Below the pieces are notes generated by a model. The model did not search any database. It worked only from the letters and a program-made list of their open reading frames with translations, and was not told where the DNA came from. From positions 1 through 10,946 of the forward strand of contig DBVX01000002.1 of NCBI GenBank assembly GCA_002308815.1: DNA of 10,946 bases, written 5' to 3'. This DNA comes from Bacteroidales bacterium UBA1253. Its GTDB lineage: Bacteria > Bacteroidota > Bacteroidia > Bacteroidales > Paludibacteraceae. Of the stretch, positions 1 to 5,962 are shown piece after piece; within the stretch, counting starts at the first letter, position 1; the number at the start of each line of letters is the position of its first letter. Position numbers and translations under genes: made by a program.

Positions 1-37
1 CTTCGGGAACTTCCGTGGTAAAGAAGATAAGTTTCAT
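1..37 (-). CDS. 5' end of an unidentified leftward gene (partial)
   Basis: An ATG at 37-35 on the minus strand opens a frame reading MKLIFFTTEVPE before the window ends. It is preceded by a purine-rich AAAAGG close to the start, which could act as a ribosome binding site. A Bacteroidetes-type -7 element (61-68) and a complete promoter (209-241) both point at it. Only twelve codons are visible, so no family can be assigned. The case for a real gene rests on start, RBS-like sequence and promoters lying in the right order. Confidence 0.45.
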   Translation of the reverse strand, partial: MKLIFFTTEVPE

Positions 38-60
38 GACCTTTTGGCTTTTTTGCGCCG

Positions 61-68
61 CAAAAGTA
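61..68 (-). promoter_or_regulatory. Possible -7 promoter element, leftward
   Basis: Read on the minus strand this is TACTTTTG, a full match to the Bacteroidetes -7 consensus TAnnTTTG. It is followed by CGGCGC, much like the bases that follow the other promoters in this window. The nearest TTTG upstream (86-83) is only 14 nt away, too close for a normal -33 element. It may be a weak proximal promoter about 25 nt before the ATG at 37, or a chance match. Confidence 0.35.
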
Positions 69-208
69 CGGCACTTAACTGCCAAAATCTGTCAGTATAG
101 TAAAATTAGGTAAAATATTTAGTACTCATTAAAAATTTTATCTATGCTCCCTGTAGCACTGTTGCATTATTAATTTGAATTTAACCCGACTATTTTCACA
201 CAATCAGG

Positions 209-241
209 CAAAACTACTGATTATTTGTCCAATTATACAAA
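209..241 (-). promoter_or_regulatory. Leftward promoter (TTTG-N21-TAGTTTTG)
   Basis: On the minus strand, TTTG at 241-238 is followed after 21 nt by TAGTTTTG at 216-209. This matches both boxes of the Bacteroidetes housekeeping promoter at near-normal spacing. Transcription would start near 203 and give an AT-rich leader of about 165 nt before the ATG at 37. No open frame and no clear riboswitch fold is visible in that leader. Confidence 0.5.
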
Positions 242-287
242 TTATTTTGACTAAAAACGCGTTTTGCACGCAAATATTGCATTTTTA

Positions 288-1079
288 TCATGATAACCCG
301 AACAGCGTTTTTGTGTTGAGTGTTGTCTGAAAATCTATTTCCGCAGGCGCAAGTCCGTACACTTCGCCGAGCGCGTCCATTACGTAAGTCATATAGCGGC
401 TTTCGTTGCGCTTGCCGCGATAGGGGACGGGGGTCATATAAGGGGCATCCGTTTCCAGAACGAGCCGATCAAGGGGGATGCCGTGCAGGTGTTCCTTCAG
501 TCTGCAGTTCTTGAACGTGATAACTCCGCCGATACCGAGATACAGACCCATGTCAACAATCTGCCGTGCCACCTCGTGACTCCCGCTGAAGCAGTGCATC
601 ACGCCCCGGACAACAGGTAATCCCTTTTCGGCGGCTTCGCGGTTGGCTTGGCGGATGATTTCCAGACAGTCCTCCGTCGCCTCGCGGCAGTGAATCATAG
701 CGGGCAGGTCTTTCTCCTGCGCCCAAAGAAGCTGGCGGCGAAAAGCCTCCTTCTGCTCCTTTTTGTACATTGTGTCCGTATGGTAGTCCAGTCCTATCTC
801 GCCTACAGCTATGTAGGGTGATTGGGGGGCGGACAGGCGGCTGTGAATGGTATCCAGTTGTTGTTTCCAGTCGGCAAGGATGTTCTCTGGGTGGAGTCCG
901 ATGGCAGGCAGCAGATAACCGTTGCTGCGTGTGCAGACATCCAGAACTGCATCTATATTCGTGGCATCCACGCCCGGGACGAGGATGCGTTCCACGCCTG
1001 CCGCTTGCTGTGCGGACAGGACTTCCTCAAAATCCTCTGTATATACAGGATCGTCCAGATGGCAATGCGTGTCAATCAT
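288..1079 (-). CDS. tatD: TatD family metal-dependent DNase/hydrolase
   Basis: This is a complete 263-aa TatD-family enzyme, a cytoplasmic TIM-barrel hydrolase that uses two metal ions. Family members act as 3'-5' exonucleases or deoxyribonucleases in DNA turnover. The metal ligands are all visible: HCH at residues 5-7 (MIDTHCHLD), Glu94 in VGEIGLDYH, His130 in MIHCRE, His162 in MHCFSG and Asp211 in LETDAPY. The length is normal. The start is an ATG at 1079 whose 8-nt overlap with the stop of queA (ATGATTGA) suggests translational coupling. It is the last gene of the manA-queA-tatD operon. The family is certain; which paralogue of TatD/YcfH/YjjV it corresponds to, and its natural substrate, cannot be told from sequence. 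Confidence 0.95.
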   Translation of the reverse strand: MIDTHCHLDDPVYTEDFEEVLSAQQAAGVERILVPGVDATNIDAVLDVCTRSNGYLLPAIGLHPENILADWKQQLDTIHSRLSAPQSPYIAVGEIGLDYHTDTMYKKEQKEAFRRQLLWAQEKDLPAMIHCREATEDCLEIIRQANREAAEKGLPVVRGVMHCFSGSHEVARQIVDMGLYLGIGGVITFKNCRLKEHLHGIPLDRLVLETDAPYMTPVPYRGKRNESRYMTYVMDALGEVYGLAPAEIDFQTTLNTKTLFGLS

Positions 1080-2304
1080 GTTGTCGTGTGTTTTTGGTCA
1101 GTATGGAACTGTCGCCGTAACTCAGGAAACGGAATCCGTGACCGAGTGCGTATCGGTAGATGGTCTGCCAGTCGCCGTCCACGAACGCGCTGACCAGAAG
1201 CAACAGGGTGGAGCGGGGCTGGTGGAAATTGGTGATGAGCTGATCCACCATCCGGAACGTGTACCCGGGACGTATCATTATCTGTGTTTCGGCATGAAGA
1301 ATCTGCTGTCCTGTCTGTTCCAGCCATCCGATAAGCGCGTCCAGAGTCTCCTCTGTTTTGGGAGTATCGTTGTCCGCATCGTAAGGCTCGAACTGCTCCA
1401 CGCGCATCTCAACGGTGTCTGTCTGACCTTGTGCCTTGATTATGCGCAGCCCCAGCCAGTACAGCGATTCCAGCGTCCGCATTGAGGTGGTACCCACAGC
1501 AACGATATGCCCCCAGTTTTGCCGTATCGTGCGGAGTGTATCAAGCGGTACGGCGATAATCTCCGTGTGCATCACGTGCTCGTTGGCATCCGCCACTTTC
1601 ACGGGCTGGAACGTGCCTGCGCCCACGTGGAGCGTCAGTTCCGCCATTTGTACGCCCTCGGCGCGAAGGCGGTCAAGCAATTCGTCCGTAAAGTGAAGTC
1701 CCGCCGTGGGAGCCGCCACAGAACCTTGGATACGTGAATAGACAGTCTGGTAGGTGCGTTTGTCGCTCTCCTCCGTTGCACGGTTGAGATAGGGAGGGAT
1801 AGGCAGTTCGCCCAACAGGTTCAGAATCTCCGCGAACGATGTTCGGGGCGCGTCCCACGTGAAGCGTATGCGGTGGGTGTTGCCTTGTGTGGACAGCCGA
1901 TCCGCCGTCAGCGTATGCTGTGTGCCGTCCAAAGAGAAAGGAAGGGTCAGCACGCCTTGTTTCCACTTCTTGAGGTTGCCCACCATGCACTTCCACGTGC
2001 AGCCGTCCGTACCGCCCAGTGCCAATTGGTAGTCACGCGGTTCGAGCGGCTCGAGGCAGAAAACCTCTATGCGTGCGCCTGACTGTTTGTGAAAGACGAT
2101 GCGCGCCTGAATGACGCGCGTGTTGTTATAGACAAGAAGTGAATGAGGGTCGATATGCCTGCCTATATGATAGAACACGTCCTCGCTCACCGTACCATCC
2201 TTGTAAACCAACAGTTTGCTGTGGTCGCGTTCCGCCAGCGGGTACTTGGCGATGCGGTCGTCAGGCAGGGGATAATCATATTGGTCTATCAGCACGGGCT
2301 GCAT
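1072..2304 (-). CDS. queA: QueA: S-adenosylmethionine:tRNA ribosyltransferase-isomerase
   Basis: QueA transfers the ribosyl part of SAM onto 7-aminomethyl-7-deazaguanine in tRNA to make epoxyqueuosine, the late step of queuosine synthesis at anticodon position 34. Family signatures are all present: YPLAERDHSKLLV (21-33), NNTRVIQAR (60-68), SRIQGSVAAPTAGLHFT (190-206), HVGAGTFQPVK (226-236), AVGTTSMRTLES (269-280) and LITNFHQPRSTLL (356-368). At 410 aa it is about 55 residues longer than the E. coli enzyme (356 aa). The extra length includes material around residues 85-185 and 285-345, and I believe such long forms are usual in Bacteroidetes. I chose the ATG at 2304 because the family starts with a short tail before IDQYDYPLP; the upstream ATG at 2352 would run into manA. 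It lies 14 nt behind manA and overlaps tatD by 8 nt. Confidence 0.95.
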   Translation of the reverse strand: MQPVLIDQYDYPLPDDRIAKYPLAERDHSKLLVYKDGTVSEDVFYHIGRHIDPHSLLVYNNTRVIQARIVFHKQSGARIEVFCLEPLEPRDYQLALGGTDGCTWKCMVGNLKKWKQGVLTLPFSLDGTQHTLTADRLSTQGNTHRIRFTWDAPRTSFAEILNLLGELPIPPYLNRATEESDKRTYQTVYSRIQGSVAAPTAGLHFTDELLDRLRAEGVQMAELTLHVGAGTFQPVKVADANEHVMHTEIIAVPLDTLRTIRQNWGHIVAVGTTSMRTLESLYWLGLRIIKAQGQTDTVEMRVEQFEPYDADNDTPKTEETLDALIGWLEQTGQQILHAETQIMIRPGYTFRMVDQLITNFHQPRSTLLLLVSAFVDGDWQTIYRYALGHGFRFLSYGDSSILTKNTRQHD

Positions 2305-2318
2305 CGGCAAAGGGTGTT

Positions 2319-3254
2319 TCAGTTTGCAATCAGTGTCTCCACAATGTCGCATCCGCCTTCGGAAACCAGTTGGATATCCGGCAGACAGGCGGGGACAAGG
2401 CAGGTCTGTCCCGCCGTGAGTGTCACCGAGCCGTCCTCATAGCGAATTTCCGCTTCGCCTTGCAGGCATATATAGACCACGAAAGAGTCATAGCGGGCAT
2501 AGTCGCGTTGCAACTGACCGGAAAAGCGCAGCCGGTTGGTGGAGAAATGCGGGTCGTTAGCTATGTTGGTGACAGGCCGTGTGTCTTTCACCTCCGTCAG
2601 CGGCTGGGGCAACGCCTCGTAGCGCAGCACCTGCAGGGCTTGCGGGATATGCAGTTCGCGCAATCGGCCGTCCAGTCCGGGACGGTTGTAGTCGTACAGG
2701 CGGTAGGTGATGTCGCTCGTTTCTTGTATCTCCACCACTTGTGTTCCTTTGCGCAGCGCGTGTACCGTTCCGGCGGGAATCAGAGCCACATCGTCCTTCC
2801 TGACAGGCACCACCTGTAGCAGGCCGGATATCGTGTTCTCCGACAGGCTCTTCTGTACCTCGTCTGCGCTTGTCGGACGGGTGAACCCGAGGATGATGGA
2901 AGCGTCCTGTTCCGCCTTGGTAACAATCCACATCTCCGTCTTGCCCAGTTGCCGCATATCGCTGTCCTGTGTTATCGCTGCGGCTTGCTCGTCGTCAGGG
3001 TGCACCTGCACGCTGAGGTCGTCGGTGGCATAGATAATCTTAAACAGCAGCGGGAAGAGGGATCCGAAACGGTCATAGACCTTGCCGCCCACCAGTTCAT
3101 CCATATAGATTTCCAGCAACTCGCCGAGGCTGTTTCCTTCGAGGAATCCGTTGGCAACCACCGACTGGTCATCGCCGTAGCCGGAAAGCAGCCATGTCTC
3201 GCTGCCCCATACTTTCGACTTCGTAATTGGGTGAAAAAGAAGAGGGTATAACAT
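2319..3254 (-). CDS. manA: Class I mannose-6-phosphate isomerase
   Basis: ManA interconverts mannose-6-phosphate and fructose-6-phosphate in the cytoplasm, linking glycolysis with GDP-mannose and GDP-fucose supply for surface glycans. The 311-aa product belongs to the short Bacillus-type form (about 315 aa). Zinc-site residues are visible: Gln83 and His85 in QVHPDD, Glu107 in GKTEMW and His165 in IPAGTVHAL. The catalytic signature IQETSDITYRLYDYNR (176-191) is intact, and a second cupin fold follows at the C-terminus (about 255-311). I chose the ATG at 3254 (MLYPLLFHPITKSKVWG) because homologues start just before this conserved stretch. An ATG at 3314 would add 20 residues translated from the AT-rich leader. 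It is the first gene of the manA-queA-tatD operon. Confidence 0.95.
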   Translation of the reverse strand: MLYPLLFHPITKSKVWGSETWLLSGYGDDQSVVANGFLEGNSLGELLEIYMDELVGGKVYDRFGSLFPLLFKIIYATDDLSVQVHPDDEQAAAITQDSDMRQLGKTEMWIVTKAEQDASIILGFTRPTSADEVQKSLSENTISGLLQVVPVRKDDVALIPAGTVHALRKGTQVVEIQETSDITYRLYDYNRPGLDGRLRELHIPQALQVLRYEALPQPLTEVKDTRPVTNIANDPHFSTNRLRFSGQLQRDYARYDSFVVYICLQGEAEIRYEDGSVTLTAGQTCLVPACLPDIQLVSEGGCDIVETLIAN

Positions 3255-3359
3255 GCGGAATGGAGTATTGTATTGTGTATAGTGTGTTTTAGTCTTATAG
3301 CATAGTATATTCAAATAATGCGGTCGTGCGTGGAGAATTCATGATTTTTGTTAGACCGA

Positions 3360-3389
3360 CAAAAGTACTGTTTTTTTATTCACAACAAA
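3360..3389 (-). promoter_or_regulatory. Promoter of the manA-queA-tatD operon
   Basis: On the minus strand, TTTG at 3389-3386 is followed after 18 nt by TACTTTTG at 3367-3360, a full match to TAnnTTTG. The spacing is one or two bases short of the common 19-21. Transcription would start near 3353, leaving a leader of about 100 nt before the manA ATG. It is the best leftward candidate in the gap. Confidence 0.5.
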
Positions 3390-3443
3390 AACCAATTAGG
3401 TTAATTTATTTAATATCTGAAAAAATAAAAAACCGGGAAACCG

Positions 3444-3474
3444 TTGCAGGATAGGCGGCTTGTTTGTACCTTTG
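3444..3474 (+). promoter_or_regulatory. Promoter of the TPR protein gene
   Basis: TTG at 3444-3446, 20 nt of spacer and TACCTTTG at 3467-3474 fit the Bacteroidetes -33/-7 promoter closely. The -7 box runs straight into CCGCC, giving the 13-mer TACCTTTGCCGCC that also occurs at the promoter of the right-hand operon. Transcription should begin near 3481, about 75 nt before the ATG at 3556. Confidence 0.65.
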
Positions 3475-3555
3475 CCGCCCTTTTGGATTCTTTTCGTTTC
3501 ATTGCGCTACGTTTCCCTCCTTTGACAACGTGTGCTTATTGCAGACAAAAACAGT

Positions 3556-5340
3556 ATGAAAGACATTGAAGAATTGAAAAAGCGGCTTCGCGATATTTTT
3601 GCCGAATCACAGGAAACAGACACCGTTTCCGAACCGGATATGACTCCCGCCGAGCGGACTGACGACACCAATGCCGGTCCGGTTGCGGATTCGGACAATG
3701 CACCCACCTACGAACACGGGGCATTGGCATTCTTGAAACAGGTAGGAAAGCGCAACCAGTTCAAAGTGAATGTATTGCACAAGTCGGACGATGACGCGCT
3801 GTGCTCGTTCAAGTACCAGGGCGGTTACTTCGCCGCGCATGTCAGCACAAAAGAGTCCATCTTCTCGCTCCAGTTCACGCGGTATGCCGAACTGCCTTAC
3901 AACAAGGACAATTACATCCGCGCCCTGCAGGCGTGCCACCGTTTCAATATGTACTACCGGTACGCCAAGTTCACATTCGCCTACGATGAGAATAGCAACT
4001 ATCTGGTGTTCAACATCTCCATCGAGACCATCGAGCCTTCCGAACAGATATTTATCACTTACCTGGAGATGGTTCTGCGTATGGCGAACGACAGCCGTGA
4101 CTATATCAATGGTTCGAAGCAGGGTCGTCTGCCCGCTGCCGGTCCCATGCCAGATGACGATGAGGACTTCATCGGTCTCCGGCGCGACCTCTACCGTCTC
4201 GCCAAGGCGGAGATGGAGCAGGAGGAAAAGAACATCCGCAAGCGCGGGCACAAAGCCGAACGCCCGCAGAATGATTCAATCGGCGAATACCTTGCCTATC
4301 TCTTTGACGGCGAACAGACCGAAGACCTTCTCGGACTCACCGTACAGACATCGGACGGTCTGCGCGAACTGACCGACCCGGCGGAGATAGCGGGATTCAA
4401 GGTGCTGGGTTCTGTGGTACAGGGGACAGGCCGGAAAGCGTCGTTCATCAGTATGTCGCCTGCGGTCATCACCGTTGAAGCCACCGCCGCCCACTACATC
4501 TTCACGCTCCACCCGCTGCTCAATGAGAAAGATTTCCTCTCCGTGCGTCTGACCGCCGTCCGCACGCCTCATGAGTTCCTCCAGAACCGCACGCCCGCAG
4601 CCGTCTTTACGCCGCAGGCGTTCTCCATCAAGCTCTGCCAGTCGAAAATGACAAAGAAGGCGGACGCGCGCGACAAGGATGAGAAACGGAAGGAACCGTT
4701 CATGCCCGGTATGACGGCTGAATACGAGGAGCAGTTCCGCAACGCGCACGAACTGGTGCAGAGCGAACTGTACTATCAGGCGATTGTCCTGCTGCAGCCC
4801 ATCTATGAGGCAATCAAGATGAAGTACTGGGAGCTGCGCGGACACGACCGCGACCTCTTCTATGCCGTCTGCTACGACCTCGGCTTCTGCTACACCGAAC
4901 TCAGGCTCTTTGAGAAAGCGTACTTCTACCTCGACCTGACGCGCGACAGCAACCGCTACGACTGCGAGCAGATGTACTTCAACTCGCTTGCCGAGGGACG
5001 CGACGTGCGCATCTTCGAGGACCTGCAGAGCGAGATAGAGGAGATACGCCGCTCCATCCACAATATGCGCGCCGAAGACTCCGACAACGATGATGCGGAT
5101 GATGCCGATGAGGAGATTTTCGGCGAGATAGGACAGGCGGGACTGGACCGTATGATTGAGTACTACGCCTTCCTTCAAAGGCGGTTAGGCTACTCGCAAA
5201 TCAATTTCGGGTATCTGGACGCAGCCGAGGAGACCTTCCGGCAGCTGCTCAAGCACGACGGCAGCCGCGATTACGCCAAGCAGGAACTCAAGCATATCGC
5301 CCGTCTGCGGACCAACGAACAGCGCCGTAAGTTGCATTGA
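3556..5340 (+). CDS. Uncharacterised 594-aa protein, possible YbjN-like N-terminus plus TPR-like C-terminus
   Basis: I cannot assign a function. There is no signal peptide or membrane segment, so the protein is probably cytoplasmic. Residues 1-20 form a charged helix, followed by an acidic linker (20-52). Residues 53-185 look like a compact alpha/beta domain with the rhythm of YbjN / type III chaperone-like folds (FLKQVGKRNQFKVN, then NYIRALQACHRFNMYYRYAKF). Residues 245-345 form a second alpha/beta segment. A Lys/Asp/Glu-rich linker (364-383) leads to helical pairs resembling tetratricopeptide repeats at about 390-480 and 530-585, separated by a very acidic stretch (507-521). I prefer the ATG at 3556, which begins MKDIEELKKRL; a GTG at 3532 would add eight unremarkable residues. 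It has its own promoter, and its last 53 bp overlap the end of pnuC on the opposite strand. A scaffold or chaperone-like role is inference only. Confidence 0.85.
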   Translation: MKDIEELKKRLRDIFAESQETDTVSEPDMTPAERTDDTNAGPVADSDNAPTYEHGALAFLKQVGKRNQFKVNVLHKSDDDALCSFKYQGGYFAAHVSTKESIFSLQFTRYAELPYNKDNYIRALQACHRFNMYYRYAKFTFAYDENSNYLVFNISIETIEPSEQIFITYLEMVLRMANDSRDYINGSKQGRLPAAGPMPDDDEDFIGLRRDLYRLAKAEMEQEEKNIRKRGHKAERPQNDSIGEYLAYLFDGEQTEDLLGLTVQTSDGLRELTDPAEIAGFKVLGSVVQGTGRKASFISMSPAVITVEATAAHYIFTLHPLLNEKDFLSVRLTAVRTPHEFLQNRTPAAVFTPQAFSIKLCQSKMTKKADARDKDEKRKEPFMPGMTAEYEEQFRNAHELVQSELYYQAIVLLQPIYEAIKMKYWELRGHDRDLFYAVCYDLGFCYTELRLFEKAYFYLDLTRDSNRYDCEQMYFNSLAEGRDVRIFEDLQSEIEEIRRSIHNMRAEDSDNDDADDADEEIFGEIGQAGLDRMIEYYAFLQRRLGYSQINFGYLDAAEETFRQLLKHDGSRDYAKQELKHIARLRTNEQRRKLH

Positions 5341-5962
5341 CGCACCAGAAGACGTACTGCGCCACCATGCAGTACGAACCCGCTTCCCACCACATCACCA
5401 CGCACAGCAGGTCGATGAACAGCCAGATGAACCACTGTTCCCTGTATGCCAGCACCAGCAGAATCTGTGCCGCGAAAGCGGGCACGGTGGTCAGCGCGTC
5501 CAGATAAGGCTGCGTGTCGTTGGTGTAACGCCGCAGCACCAGTCCTGTCAGCAAGGAAAGAACCAGCAGACCCGCGCAGAGAGCGGCAAACAGTATCGGA
5601 CGCATACGGCGGAAAGGGATGACATCCCTTTCCGCTTTTTCTCCGCCCTCATTCTGCTTCAGCAGTCTGCGCCAGCTGTAAATGCCGTAAATCTGCGAGG
5701 CGAAATAGAAGGCGTTGATGGCTATACCTCCGTAGAAACACTTCAGAACGCAGAGATAGGTGTAGGTCAGTATCTGCCCGAAACCGAAGAAGAAAGTCAG
5801 CCACTTGCCCTGCGCGCACAACACCACCGAGCAGACACCGAACAACGCGCTCACAAACGCCCATACGTTGTCGGGCGCGATGGCGTAAGTGACAGCCTGC
5901 ACGGTTATCCCGAGTGATAACAGGATAATGGTATTTCGCTTATTCCGGTCTTGCGCTTTCAT
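5288..5962 (-). CDS. PnuC-family vitamin/nucleoside transporter
   Basis: This 224-aa inner-membrane protein resembles the PnuC family, facilitators that import nicotinamide riboside or, in related clades, thiamine or riboflavin. About seven hydrophobic segments can be seen (roughly 11-29, 32-50, 53-73, 77-97, 121-143, 155-172 and 176-216). The family-like pattern WLTFFFGFGQILTYTYL is followed by YFASQIYGIYSWRRL (86-100), then YLDALTTVPAFAAQ and EQWFIWLFIDLLCVVMW. I take the ATG at 5962 (MKAQDRNKRN), which overlaps the lipoprotein gene by 23 bp; an ATG at 5986 would add eight residues. No thiamine, riboflavin or NAD gene lies beside it and no leader is present, so the substrate is open and I give no symbol. 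It is the last gene of its operon, and its 3' end lies under the end of the TPR gene. Confidence 0.85.
   Translation of the reverse strand: MKAQDRNKRNTIILLSLGITVQAVTYAIAPDNVWAFVSALFGVCSVVLCAQGKWLTFFFGFGQILTYTYLCVLKCFYGGIAINAFYFASQIYGIYSWRRLLKQNEGGEKAERDVIPFRRMRPILFAALCAGLLVLSLLTGLVLRRYTNDTQPYLDALTTVPAFAAQILLVLAYREQWFIWLFIDLLCVVMWWEAGSYCMVAQYVFWCVNATYGAVRWSADGRYA
5353..5376. repeat. Perfect 8-bp hairpin just past the TPR gene stop
   Basis: CGTACTGC (5353-5360) and GCAGTACG (5369-5376) are exact inverted repeats around an 8-nt loop. The stem begins 13 nt after the TGA at 5338-5340 and lies inside the pnuC coding region. No T-run follows on either strand, so it does not look like a classic intrinsic terminator. 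It could still stabilise or end the TPR mRNA, or be a by-product of the pnuC codons. Confidence 0.45.

Larger units (their letters stand above)
3255..3555. other. Divergent AT-rich control region between manA and the TPR gene
   Basis: About 300 bases separate the two diverging start codons. The segment contains one leftward promoter (3360-3389) and one rightward promoter (3444-3474), whose boxes are separated by about 55 nt of A/T-rich sequence. I see no tRNA, riboswitch-like fold or credible small gene here. The short frame upstream of the manA ATG is not conserved-looking sequence. Confidence 0.6.

Noticed and set aside
251..280. Intrinsic terminator after tatD
   Set aside because: The stem of AAAACGCGTTTT has no loop and few G/C pairs; kept only as a palindrome observation.
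922..1485. Long plus-strand frame across queA/tatD
   Set aside because: It is the complement of two well-supported genes; the translation is low-complexity and has no start context.
3312..3319. ATTATTTG (minus) as the manA -7 element
   Set aside because: Two mismatches to TAnnTTTG and no -33 box at a suitable distance; TACTTTTG at 3360-3367 fits better.
4276..5178. 300-codon minus-strand frame inside the TPR gene
   Set aside because: Val/Leu/Arg-rich shadow of the GC-rich codons of the plus-strand gene; no promoter, RBS or family motif.
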